NCBI GenBank assembly: GCA_022497155.1
Contig: MU385762.1
Coordinates: forward strand, 248,001 to 312,000
Direction: 5' to 3'
DNA length: 64,000 bases
Source of the DNA: Whalleya microplaca
Lineage: Eukaryota > Ascomycota > Sordariomycetes > Xylariales > Xylariaceae
Below, in pieces: positions 9,896 to 22,040 of this stretch (position 1 is its first letter; each line of letters opens with the position of its first letter). The position numbers were made by a program, and so were the translations under genes. The notes below the pieces were generated by a model. The model had not been told where the DNA came from. It searched no databases and saw only the letters and a list, made by a program, of their open reading frames with translations.

Positions 9896-12800
9896 ATTTT
9901 GTGATGCAGTGTCGCTAACGAAATTGTCTATTTGAACCTCGTGTCTGGGCAATGAGATTTATGAACGCAGAAGTAGTGAGGCCCCCTAAAACACAGAGAA
10001 CATTGAAGTAGTTATAGACAGGAGTTCCACACTTGCGTCATATCCGAAGTCGCTGACAAATAGCAACAGAGGTAAATTCGGCAGTTTAAGAAAGTATGTC
10101 GCTCTGACATGCACGATCACACAGTTACAGGTCCACAAAGTATTCGATTAAAGGATCCCAAATCATTAATTATCCCATGCATGCGATCCTATCTTTTCTA
10201 CTAGGAACATTGCTTGTAATTGTAGGTTGTGTGATCTACAACTCCTCAATATATGGACAAGGCCACTTTATTGAAAGTGCATGATCCGGATGTTCTCCTA
10301 CTAGTTATTGTGTGCCATAAGATCAAGTGCCACGAGATTATGGTAAAGTGATATTGATCTAGCTCCTTTCCCTTGAATCATAAAATGTTGGCGCTGACCT
10401 CTGGTTTTCGATAGCCTATACATCCCTAAGCAGGCCGAACCACCAACAGACCAGAAAGGCTGGATATGCAGCAACATGTCACCACAGTGCTCTCTTTTGG
10501 TAATCATCCAAGAGATCTAGATATCTACCATGTGGCAAGCGAGGCGGGGTGCGCTCTCTCAGCTCAATAGATGCTATTCCATATGTCTGATCGCTCACTG
10601 GTGTATATTACGGGATTTTCAATGGCCATGCGTTCGAAATAAATGCTAATCAACGTATCGAGAAGAAAAGCCGGAGTACCATCATTGTGGCGCAACCTGT
10701 GCATTCTCCCAAGCAGCGACGTCCATCGTCAATTCATACATCTATTGTGAAAGATCCTGCGTCTTAAACCTTTCAGTCTGGAGTCTCGGTACCTACTAGC
10801 CAACTCATTACTTCCAAGATATGCACAGGCTATTGCTACCGTAATATTATGGCCTTCATATGGTTCTCGCTCTGGGATGAACGACCCTCTATGAAGCGTC
10901 TGCCACAGCATATGAACTGCTATCACTGACGATTGCTAACTTCTCATAGTGGTATCTGGTTTACGACAGCTACGGAACAGCCTATGCAGCAAAAGGGGGC
11001 TCTTCCCTCTTTCCAATACCACTAACTTTGAAACCAATCATTATGTGATCCAGCATACTATAGAGCAGTATCGCGTGGTATATGGGCGTGCAGATCCTTA
11101 ATAGACAGCGTGAGCGAGCCATCGTACAAAACACTTAGCTCGAGATTAACATATACGACAGCATATGAGTTACTATTACTATAGGCCAATCTCTTCAGTA
11201 TCCATCAGAGCCCAGTTGTCTACATGAAGTGGAGGTTTTCTTATTCTTTCCACGCCATCCGATACTTCACGGCATCTGCGAGTAAGCGATCGATATTCGA
11301 CCTTTGACGGAATAATCCGGCAGACGCGGTTGCTCATTCATCTTTGGATAGGTCATGTTATAAACTGGTCCGAGTTGTACATGTACGCTCGAGCACTGGG
11401 TCTACCTGGCCGACGCAAAATGCCGATTCAATACGTAAGCTAAAATATAGCACATGGATCTACGTATTATACTGGCCAACTCATCAGTACGAGTGATCTT
11501 GAGTTACCAGAGTTGCAAGTCGCTAGCAGCTAGAGAAACCTTCTCCTACCACATGATTTGCGATGTCTTGCTTGCCATTGAAACGAATACAGTAAATTTA
11601 CAGGTTTCGGTAAATCCATATGATAGAATGAGGGAGACGAGATGGCCCGTTCACATTACTCGGTTGGTGACTGAGAATGCGACTAGTAAGCTACCAACAT
11701 CGATTGTGTTGGCCTGTAGGAAAAAATGAATTCAGTTGCACGGTGAGGCCACGACACCTAGGTATGGTCCGATGCGTGCCACGTATACCTCCATTAAATG
11801 CCAAGGGACCTTCAAAGGTCGCAGTTCCACTACAGACTCGAAGGCGCCATCTTTTGGAAATTGTTTCGTGTATGCTCTATAAATATGCAGCGTTTGGTAC
11901 AGCCAGACCTAGACGGCGACTGCAAGATACCCCGTTTCGCTAGCATTGAGTTGGCTTTGCCCTTCACCCTTATAGGCCAGTGCCCATCGTTTCGTTGATA
12001 GCATTCATAGTGCTGCTGACGGTGAATCGTAACTATAAATGAAATCTTGCTAAGTTTTTAAAGGCCCTCAGCTGTGTATATGAATTATATGTGCCTTCCA
12101 GCTCCGTAACATTATGCGAAATAAATGGCTAACACTCAAACTCTCTTGCTCTTTCCCATCTGATGCTATGGTCGTAGTCCAGAGAAATACGAATGGTTCG
12201 CAGCTCGAGATATTATGGTTTGACGATGAGCTTGTTGATGAAAAAGATATTAATGGTAGAACTTGGCATCCGGTTTGTCCTTAATGGATATCTCATGTTA
12301 CTAATCATGGGAGTAGCTTGTTGCTAGTAAAAATGGTCGTGGACTTCTCTTTCTTCGGTTGCCTGGACCGCGAGTCTGACCTTACACACACTATACATCC
12401 TCATGTTTCATAGATCAGATCTTGGCAGGAGTTTCAACCCCTGTTGGTCTAGATGCGCGCCTCATCTACAGATCTTGCTTTTGGTAGAGTTACACGACAT
12501 AAAACACGTTCACCGAAGTCAGCTCATGCCATCATAAATGCATAATGTAGGATATTCCAGTCTACTAGACCGTTCATATTTCGTAGGGATTTGATTTATG
12601 CAGCGCAGTTGACATCGCCTCCCCTTTTCTCGCCGAATCGTGCATGTGATGGACCTACGATGTAGCAACTATTCGCGGCCCCCCATGCTCATTTCAGTAT
12701 CGAGGGGTACTGACGCCACTCTATCCTTAATTTCAGGTCCTGTTTTCCATAAATCCCATCCCAACATGTATATACGGAAAGAAGCTGTGAAGTTAGAATA

Positions 12801-13241
12801 TTGCAGTAACAACATTAAATGATGATCAGCAAAAGTGGACAGTCAAGGTACAGTCCCGGAAACCTGGGCAGTCAGCATTGCAGTAGACGCATATGAGTTC
12901 ACCAAGATCCTTGAAATATACTTCTTTGGTCGTTGTTCAATATATTATATGATGATCATGACGTGCCTCTGGTATCTCTTGGCGGAAGTCCGAGCGAATG
13001 AGGTCTACATACAGCATCTTATCAACCAGTTTCATTACAACATAGGTCACTCTGTAGCTTGAACAGTCGATCTCAAATCATTGACTCATCACGGCAGTTA
13101 CTTAGTAGAACAGCAAAACTTTATATCTTCGTAGGTCGCCCATGGTAGAATTTTGTCTTTAGATAAAGTTAGTGAAAGCTCCTATCAGAATCTGACAGTG
13201 AGCGCGCCAAACACTTTTCCTCTATACATTCTAAATCTTAT
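9896..13241. other. 3.3-kb gene-poor AT-rich block
   Basis: No frame longer than about 90 codons and no protein-like stretch is seen on either strand. A 35-codon frame at 10177-10284 begins with a hydrophobic stretch (MHAILSFLLGTLLVIVGC), but it has no partner exon or cysteine pattern and may be chance. The block could be decayed repeat DNA; I cannot identify a parent element. Confidence 0.4.
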
Positions 13242-13970
13242 GTGTTTGAAACCGAGATGGCGTCCGGGCCTAGCATGATCATCCTCGCGCTGTGGCCTTC
13301 AGTGTCACGCAGGCAAATCGAGCACTACGCGAAGGATTACAGTATCCTGTATCCAGCAGCGCGAGTTGGCCTCGTCTTTAAATCCAGTATATTTTCGTTC
13401 CCACTGTCTGACTCGCCAATAGAATATGACAACCTGACCTGGGTTACGGATCCGAATACTGCGAAGCCTTTATATCCCTCGGGGGACGACTCAGTCTTAC
13501 TGCACATCTTCGGAAAGACGGCAGCAGTATCAGCATGCTCCATGCTTCGCTCCTATTACGATCGGACTGGCAAAGCACTTAATATCAAGGTCGTCGTATT
13601 CGATGCCGCGCCTATTCCCACAAAGCTAGATCTCATCAACACAATACTCCAGTCAGACTATCTCTTTACATCCACGTGTTATCAGACAATGCTGTATATG
13701 GACTGGGCCAGAAGATTGTGGTTTGAGTACAGTGCAGGTATTGAACAGACTTTAGGTGATGAACACCTTGTTCCGTCCTCTGCACGTCGATGCTATGTCT
13801 GCCCTGCCACTGACACTATGCTATCTTGGAAAGAAGGAGTAGGCGATTCACCATCCCACCGACAAGAATTTCATGTGAATCGACAAGCGGTGGACCATCT
13901 GCGGTGGAACTCTCATCGTGAACGTTATTGGGCGGGGATTGAATGTGTTTGGAGTGGAAAAGATGACTGA
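13242..13970 (+). CDS. DUF829/PaxU-like (TMEM53-like) protein
   Basis: Single exon, 242 codons from 13242. A second in-frame ATG at 13257 (MASGPSMI) is an equally good start. The N-terminal strand and helix (IILALWPSVSRRQIEHYAKDY), then LYPAARV, a central LLHIFG, and VVVFDAAPIPTK match DUF829 (PF05705), an alpha/beta-hydrolase-like family. That family includes TMEM53 and fungal PaxU, the latter encoded in indole-diterpene clusters. The C-terminal RRCYV...TD...W and ERYWAGIECVW fit the family's last strands. The usual GSxHV-type segment before ERYW reads differently here, so it may be diverged. At about 240 aa it is a little short for the family. No terpene genes flank it, so a link to diterpenes is not supported. 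Confidence 0.65.
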   Translation: MFETEMASGPSMIILALWPSVSRRQIEHYAKDYSILYPAARVGLVFKSSIFSFPLSDSPIEYDNLTWVTDPNTAKPLYPSGDDSVLLHIFGKTAAVSACSMLRSYYDRTGKALNIKVVVFDAAPIPTKLDLINTILQSDYLFTSTCYQTMLYMDWARRLWFEYSAGIEQTLGDEHLVPSSARRCYVCPATDTMLSWKEGVGDSPSHRQEFHVNRQAVDHLRWNSHRERYWAGIECVWSGKDD

Positions 13971-15918
13971 GAGCATTTGGGGGTCAATATTTACTGTGTT
14001 ATATCTTGTGGCCTTTTGTAAATTGCCATATGTGCTGATAATGGTCATAACATGGCTCTCAATAAGCCAGTTAGTACGGATATGGAGAGATGAAAAGTGC
14101 TTTTATATAATAACTAATTCAGAGGCCCCGCAGCGGAGGCAATGATGAGGGAGATCCAACTTAACAGCTGTCCTGGCAATGTCTGTGCTGTTCTAAAACC
14201 TTTAAATACTACCCTACTACATAAACTATTAAAGCATATGAGTTCCAACAACGAGTATCATACCAATAACGATCAGCTCTAGGAATAATACTTAGCACCC
14301 GCCGGAGCGTCCTCCCCCCCACCCTTCCGTTGACTGACAAGGGCAGGTGAATGCCACCGATAGTCCTCCTACAGATGTAATAACTTGCAAATATTTCGAT
14401 AATGAGTAGCCCTGAAATACTAGTAAGGCTATATTTGCCCATCTTCATACACGCTATGCTTAAAATTGCTACAGTTATAACATAACGGTAACTCTGGCGT
14501 ACGACTATAACACTCGAATTTGATTGTTCACTCCTTTCGAGCATTTAAGTAAATAATTGTGATTATAAATGTAATTTGTGAGATCTCGAGTCCTGATACA
14601 TATAGACTAGGGGAGGAGACACCATACAAGGAATATCGGCAAGGAGGATAACATCCATCCCTAGCAATCACTGCCAATTTCATCATGTTCTTTTCATAAT
14701 AACGGTCGCTCAGACTCATCAATGGTAACTGAATTTTGGAATAAATCACTACTTTTAGCTCCCGTCATATTATCGTGGGGTACGGTAATAGAGTATAAAG
14801 CACGGAGGGAGCCAATACGGATCAGTAGGATAGGTATAGCTCCAATGTCATTCATGATACCGCTTGATCAAAGGCAACGGAATTATATTGTCTAATAGCT
14901 GCGTGTATCAATCTGCGCAATTAAAAGAAAAGAAAAAGGGCAATATGGCTATAGGTTATCCGGGTGTACGTTTAACTACCCGGTACAGCCTACTGACCCT
15001 ATAACAATATACGTGCGTTATTGTAAAGGCTCGGCTAAAGGGTTTGGCACAGTCTTGGAGGCCAAGTTTGAGGGAAAATCATTTACATTTACAATCAGAA
15101 AAAGTACAAGCAGATAGCTACCGATCCTCTCACTCTACAAACGGATCAAAGTGAGTTTGATCATAGTCAGTTCACCAGCTATGGAACTACCACGGCGGTT
15201 CTAATCGTTTCGATAAAGTCCTCTAACAGATTAAATATATTAAAGTAATAGTCAGGTAGACATCGCCTAAGACTATTCAAATTAAAAGCTAGAGAATCAA
15301 AGTAAGAACATATTGCCCATGGTTTAAGGCAATGCTGAGCTGCTTCCGGTCAAGGTAGAGTTCAACATTTGCACAAATAGAGCATTGATCAAATATATGG
15401 AGACTAAAGAATTGACTTTGGGTGGAGCAGTTGAGGCTCTATAGACGTGATTGGTCATTCAAACTCAAAAGTGTCTGGATTGGGAAAGAGGAAGTCTCAG
15501 TACGTACTGTGTCTTCGGTTGCATTTATATCAAGCTCATCACCAATCAGCCCTACCTCGGGAAATACCATACTATCAGGGAAATTAGACTCATATGATCC
15601 CAATCTTCCCGTATATTACTCGTAAATGTAAAACCGGGACACTGTCATATATGATTAATAGATATATTAAGTTGCATCAGGCCAACATTATCATGTCCTC
15701 TCGTCCCTAGTATCCGACCTTACAAATTTCCTTGTCACATCTGTCACATTATACAAGCTGCGTTACTAATTTCCTTTTTTCCTAATAGGGGATGATCTTC
15801 CACCGGCATCATCAATTGTATTTTTGCTAAATCTACTTGACAGGACAATTTGTGCTCAAGAACTCGAGTATATACATGTGTAGAGTGTATGTGGCTGTTA
15901 GTACTCCGTCCCGGTTGT
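13971..15918. other. Gene-poor AT-rich block
   Basis: About 1.9 kb between the DUF829 gene and the cellobiohydrolase, with no supported gene on either strand. Minus-strand frames at 14209-14749 are of low complexity and have no family features. Confidence 0.4.
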
Positions 15919-17538
15919 TCAAACCTCGACAGTGGAGCCAACCGGTCCGAATCTGATGTTAGACCAGATAACCTGACTGTATGTAGTATTAGCGCGATGC
16001 TCATCGCCACGTGGAGTCAATACGTACGCATCGGGGATATTAGCCTCAACGTCGGATGGAGCGCCGGAGTCGGGAGCGCAGTCGCCACGGTCACCACCGG
16101 GCTCGCCGGCCTTCTCGGGTGGGTAGCTGGAGTCGAGCCAGAGCATGTTGGCATAGTGCTAAGAACCATATTTAGCAAGTGTCATTGCTTCTAGAAGTTT
16201 CAGGAAGCTTACGTCATCCCAGATGGACATGACCAGAACGACGGGGATGTCCAGAACCTGGTTAAGCTGGTCAAAGCCTCCAACCTCAGTGAAGCGGTCT
16301 CGGTCACCTAGGGCTGCGAACTGGGCTGAGCAGTATTCAGGCGTGATCGCGCTTGAGTCAGGAAGGTCGGCGATCTTGGAGCCGGGGATTTCAATCTGTT
16401 GGCCATCCTGGACGAAGAACTGCGAGAACTTGTTCTCCTCGAATCGGGTGACAACACTTAAATGATTTTGTCAGCAATTGCTTATATCAATTGGGGTTCT
16501 GCGCTTACGTGAAAACCTTGCTGGTGTCGACGGTCTTGCCCTTGCCGTAGAAGTCGGTGTTGCCCATACGGTACGGGTTGTAGTCACAACCGTTGGCATC
16601 ACACTTGCCAGCAAATCGGTCCTCAGAGTAAGTACCACCACACTCGTCGGTCTCGCAGACGTGGTACTCATTTTCGGTGCAAGGGTGGGGAGTGAAGGCG
16701 AACGAGTGAGAGTTGGATTCCCTACGTTTATGTTAGCTATATCCTCCATTTGCGCCTTTTGGGCATCCTACCAAACGTCGATTTCAGCACAGCAAGCACC
16801 GTATGGGCCGACACCGGCGTTGTCGTCATTAGTCGAGGGCTCCCATCCTTCAACGTTGGCCTGGTGAGGGTCATAGTTAGCATATACACCTCACATGAAG
16901 GACCACAGGCCTCATAATGCAGCGACACGTACCTTGCCACCAACGAACTTCAAGTCTCGAGCACACTGAGCGTCACAGTAACCAGTACCGTACTTCGCAC
17001 CGGCCTTGTTGGTCGAGTAGCTTGCCATACCTCCATCCTCTTCCATGGCAACAAAGTATAGCGCAGCGTTGAGACCACAGTCAACAGTGGAGAGATCGAC
17101 ATCGAATGTGAATTCATTGTCCCTTAGAGTGAATGTCTGGTACTTATCCGCGCCATTCATGAGGTAGAATCGAGAACCGATGTTGGTTCCGTACTCGTGC
17201 TTGGTGACGAACTTGAGGGTAAGAGCATCGCCACTGGTAGAAGCACCGTATGTCGTGCCGTAGTCAGCTCCCTCGATAGCACACTGAGTTGCACAGTCCT
17301 CAGCAGTGCTGCATTCTGAAGTCCACTCGTTGCCGTCGTAGCAGTTCTCGGTGCCTTCGAGTCCGTGTAACCATCGCCAGTTTGAGTCGATTGTCACTTC
17401 TGCATTGGTTTCCGTGCAGCTACCGGGCGCAGTGCACTTGCTCCAAGTCAACTTAGGGTGAGTTTCCGCGGTCTGGTCTCCAACCTGCTGGGCTGATGCC
17501 AGCCCAAGCACAGCTGCTGATACAACGAGAGACAACAT
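15919..17538 (-). CDS. GH7 cellobiohydrolase (secreted, no cellulose-binding module)
   Basis: Six exons: 16933-17538, 16772-16860, 16509-16721, 16213-16456, 16028-16158 and 15919-15976. Introns of 51-72 nt keep phase throughout, giving 446 aa. I start at 17538 ([18 protein letters not shown], a signal peptide) rather than the in-frame ATG at 17589, which adds a polar extension. Family 7 features in order: Q-T-AETHP-x-LTW-x-KC at the mature start, [16 protein letters not shown], and the catalytic motif CCAEIDVWE (nucleophile Glu, Asp, acid/base Glu) split by an intron after the W codon's second base. Then come [36 protein letters not shown] and a C-terminal [15 protein letters not shown]. Many cysteines are conserved. 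The enzyme acts outside the cell on cellulose chain ends. There is no linker or CBM1 after GSTV. Confidence 0.95.
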
Positions 17539-20046
17539 ATTGCTAGTATGTCCACCAAGATGAGCAAAAGGTTTGAACTTAGAGTGCAATGTGGTGAAGG
17601 AGTAACGCGGTGTGACAGCTGGGGCCTCGTTGGTTTTATACTCCGATGTCAGCCTAATTTTTTGACAGTTGACTCCTCAGCTCTACCTTGCCGGCAAAGT
17701 AATCCGTCTCATTATGGTCAAATTACACTGCAACATGATGGGTCATCAACAATCTCGACCTTCAGATCGTCAAGAATATATTAGAGCCCAATTATGATTC
17801 CAAGTCCCGGCGGATGTTCCAAACGCGTCCGACTGCTGAGTTCGTTCCAATGGGGAAGCGAGTAACACGTTCTAGACCCTTACAAACCACACTCTTTTCA
17901 ACGGGGTCACCATCACTAGACATGGTAACTTGTGGTCCAAGGTTACTGGACTGGATATATGGAACATTACTAAGGTAAGACGACGGTCACTAGACTGGAA
18001 ATCTGGGGATCGCATCTTCCGATGCAATATAGATTGGAGGATATCAGTTTCAGGGCACAAAGTAACCTAAGAAATTTGCGGGGTAGAAGCGGAGGCGACG
18101 ATGGGGTATTCTGGGGGCAATATACCTTAGGTACCTTAAGGAGTAGACATTGGCCCAGCGGCCCGTTACGTCCACTTCACGGAGACCGAGTTGCCGCAAT
18201 GGGGAAAGCCATTGCTCATACAACAGAGCGGTTCGAAAGAGCATTTTAAAGATGAGAAACGGGACATATAGCTCGCCCAGATCGTAGCCAGGCCAAGCGA
18301 GGCCAAGCAAAGCCGCCAATATATCCACTAGACGTTCCGCTCTGAGATATACAATACATTAACCGGCGAAGGCTAGTTAAAATGGAACCCTTGTGTCGGG
18401 GATGCTGCATTGGTATCCAGAACCTTAACATAGAATAACTAAGCAAGGGACCTTGTTGTAACGAAGCCGTTACCACAGGTCTTGATTTGATATAACAAAA
18501 GGCGTGAAAGGTAAAATACTTAGATTGATCGCTGGCTAGCAAGGAGAGACTATCTAAGGGACGGCGAAATACCGTCTTTTATATCTGAATAGCTTCCTAG
18601 TAAATGGAACTCGGTTGCCAAGCCACTAAGGGCTTGGCAATCATTTGGTTGCCAAGCCATTATCCCTTGGCAACCATAAATCACGTGGTAGCTGGTTGCG
18701 GGGATATTCAGGAATGGGTGGTTGTAACACTTGTGATGATCTAGTCTAACTAAGCGTATCTTAGAATCTGAACGACCAACCCACATTGTTAAATATAGAT
18801 GGCGTGCTTGAATTGCCGTTCGTATGAATGACACCGAGACTAGGGTCGTGGAAAATATCACCTATATTATCCATCTAAAACGGATGCCAAGTCTGCCACC
18901 CTCCGAAGAGATACCCAAGCAATAGCGTGGCAATAATTACAATCCAGCAAGTTTAGCCAATTGAAAGTCGAGCCACTTGGAGAAACATATACAGATGCTA
19001 GGATAGGGTAATCTATGGACTTCTATTCTCCTATTGATGATCTGTATCTGTATCCAAACCGCATTCGAGCGCGTGTTGGCTGTGGCTACGAGATATTACA
19101 TGAATGAAATGAAGCAGTTTATCAAAACCAAGGAGACTCTTTACGTCGTCTAGGGTCGCTTAAATGTATTAGTTAAAAATAAATTGTTTCAGGCGCATGT
19201 ATATTGGTTATCAGGAGAGTTGGAGCCTGTATGGAGTATGGCCGGCGTGGCTTAAGGTGTCCCGAACCACAGCATCACGCTACAGATATCTTCATCTGTA
19301 TTCGCACGTGGGGTGGAAGGTCATGTCTATTTGACAATATTCTACTCTACTACGAAACAACCAAGACGGGCAGAATAGACCAAACTTTGGTATCAAGTCT
19401 TGTTTTGATTACGTAACTCCAGGACAACATGGCCGTCCGCTACCAAAATTGTTAATCCGTATGCTGAAGTTAAGTTATCTATAACGAGTTCTGGAACTGA
19501 GATAATGATTATTCGTCTCGGCTGCACTTCGCGACGTTTTCTCCATTGCTGAAAAGAAACCATATTCTCATTAGTCGGCCTACTGTAGTCATGCCGTTAC
19601 GATACGGTTTAAAGAGATATACAAGTTTATCTGTAAGTATATATGCCTTCACTGATAGTCATGATAAAACGATAGGACTCAGATCAGGGACGTGTGACTT
19701 ATGTATGAGCTCTCAAATCAATGAACAAATGTCCTACAACTCTGTACACAATAAACGAGCATGCCTGTGTGGAGGCTTCAAAGGAACACTCCAAGAACCA
19801 CAGTAATTCATCGTGTTTTTGGGTTATTCGAGACACCAAATATCACATTATAAAAGCATTACCTCATAGAAAACACAATGTCATATATACCAGCAATCTG
19901 CTGATAGATAGTTAAACCGAATAGGGTCACTTCGTGCAGTGGACCAACTGTTTTATGGTGGTAGAAGGAATAGTAAGATACCATCTATACTGTAACCAAT
20001 ATAATTATCTCGCTTAGTCAATCTATTGTCACCACTATTTTCAACG
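17539..20046. other. Intergenic, 2.5 kb, no gene seen
   Basis: The right side of the GH7 gene (17539 to about 18100) should hold its promoter. The rest lacks coding pattern on both strands apart from the tandem hairpin repeat at 18613-18675. Confidence 0.4.
18613..18675. repeat. Two tandem hairpin-forming units
   Basis: GGTTGCCAAGCC occurs at 18613 and again at 18647, spaced 34 nt. Each copy is followed 8-10 nt later by its inverted partner: CTTGGCAATC in the first unit, TTGGCAACC in the second. Each unit can fold into a stem of 9-10 bp. Palindromic tandem units like this may be a remnant of a foldback element or a protein-binding array. No target-site duplication is evident. Confidence 0.6.
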
Positions 20047-21276
20047 TCACATAGTTGGTGAGCTTTGCGATGCTACCATCCCTCGAAACCAATCCAAGCC
20101 TTCCGCCTGTAGCCCATGTCTTACATTTGTTCGCAAATTTGGGCATTTGAGCGTGGCGTCGTGTACCGCGTTCAGGCCTAAGCTCGACTGAGGCAAGTTG
20201 GAAAATAGAGGACCAAAGCAAATATCCTCTAAAGTATTCGCGTGATTCCGAATACATTCAATCAGGACCTCCCCGTAAAACTCATGAACCGGTGAAATAA
20301 TGATCCCGTACATCACATCCAGGGTCCGGAGCTTTGAGCATGATAGTATAAGAACCTTGAACGCATAGCTGTAAGTATAGAAAGTTCCCAAAACAAGCTC
20401 TTCCACAGGCGAGTATCGCAGTGGGGAAGACGTAACAAGGCTCTCCTCTAGATCTCCATCCCGTAAGTTTATGATGCGGAGAATTTTCAGATTCGGGAGG
20501 CCCATGAATGCAATGGCGTGGTGATACGTGGCGACATCGAGTGCGAGCGAGCGGAGGTTGTAGAGTGGGATTGATTCTGGTCGGACGTGGGTGGGGATTT
20601 GTCCATCGTTCACTATGCTGTTACATATGTATGAGTCAGCAATAACCTTATCTCATAGCTACATTGTGTCTTCTAGAGGATAATTAGGCATGAAAGCATG
20701 TATATGGTCCTCAAGTAGTATCTTGGAAGTGAAGTACTCCCGAAGCTCACTACACTAGGCGTATAAGACTCGACGTACTGACCTTAATAATGTAAATATC
20801 ATGTCTGATAGTTCGAATTCATTCGAGACCACGTATAGGTACTCAATATTTGTCATCCAGGATAACAATAGTAAAAACATCTTGTCCTTATGTCGTCGAA
20901 TGCGCCTAAATCCTTCCGTCTCAAACAAACCAAGGTCCCGTATTACTTCTCTAGCAGACCTCCTTAGTGTTCGATTTTCGCTACTGGCGGAGTTATCGAT
21001 TATTCTTGACGAATACCTGCATGAATCGAAGATTTTGAGGCTCTTGACACAGGGTCGTAGGTAAGGGTTCCTTAGTAGATGGCAAAGAAGCGGTTTGAAG
21101 GCACCACATTCGTATGACCTGACGAACAAAGGGTTTGCGATGCGACGCCACTTTTTACTCGTGAGGCTGACAGATATGAGAGTTGGAGTGTCGCCTTCAG
21201 TAAGACCGTTTTCAGCAACAAGTAGAAAAATAACGAGGAGAATCTCCTCGGGGAGACTTTGAATGCTAGCCATCAT
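20047..21276 (-). CDS. F-box protein
   Basis: Start at 21276 (MMASIQSLPEEILLVIFLLV), the classic N-terminal F-box L-P-x-E-I-L pattern. An S-L-T-SKKWRRIANPLF continuation completes the ~45-residue domain. The rest is Leu-rich (NLRSLALDV, LPNLKILRI, CSKLRTLDV), suggesting degenerate leucine-rich repeats that would pick substrates for an SCF ubiquitin ligase. Preferred model: exons 20783-21276 and 20047-20617, phase-consistent, 354 aa, with a 165-nt intron (GTCAGT...AACAG). An alternative uses a 45-nt intron (20618-20662) and reads through the intervening sequence in the same frame, but hits a TAG at 20755-20757. That model would make the gene a pseudogene. Substrate unknown. Confidence 0.7.
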
Positions 21277-22040
21277 GACGTAGGAGATCGATAATACGGA
21301 TGGAATGGTTCGGCAATTTATACTTCGCAACAATCAATATTGTAATAGATGAACAGACGCCTCGACGAATATTGGCATTATGGGAACTCTACTATTCACT
21401 GATTGTTTAGAAGGGGAGTTGACCAGAAATGAAGAATCATTTACATACCTTTTTATTCAAGCTTTAATAGCATATGGAAGGTAGAGCCTGAATCTTGGAC
21501 ATTACTTGGAATAGGTAATTGCAACCTTGATAGCATAATCACTGAGCTAGAGAGGTGCTACCTTAGTCACTGGGTGTATGTAAATCATATGTGATAATTC
21601 GTTTTACCATCTTTGTGAATCTTAGGTAGGTAATTTATCAGACCTATTGACAATTACTTGATATGATCATATAACATGATACATTCAGCTGTTAAGCTGC
21701 GCTCTTATTATAAGAATCGAGCTACTCAATCCTCATATTCAGCCAGGTACTTTCCAATAATACAGGTCTCTTCACTTGTGAATACCACCCTGAGTACAAC
21801 GCTAGAGGGTTTAATACCGCTAGCTTCCCCAAATATATATATATATTCCAACACATCTCGAGCCCGAAGCAATGTTTCGATTACTTTCTTTATTGCGGCC
21901 CTCAAATGTTAACATAGCCATTTTTATGCACCGAAGCTTGTTCCTGTTGAATTATAGGGTGGCTTGCTATCGCCCTACCTAGACTCTAGGGGTGATTCTT
22001 CCCTAATAATAAATACTATGACGCTCATAACCTGCACCTC
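21277..22040. other. Intergenic, no gene seen
   Basis: AT-rich sequence with a short TA-rich run near 21834-21845. It holds the F-box promoter at its left end and the 3' end of the permease gene at its right end. Confidence 0.35.

Noticed and set aside
10177..10284. 35-aa hydrophobic peptide
   Set aside because: It resembles a signal or membrane anchor, but has no cysteine pattern, second exon or other support.
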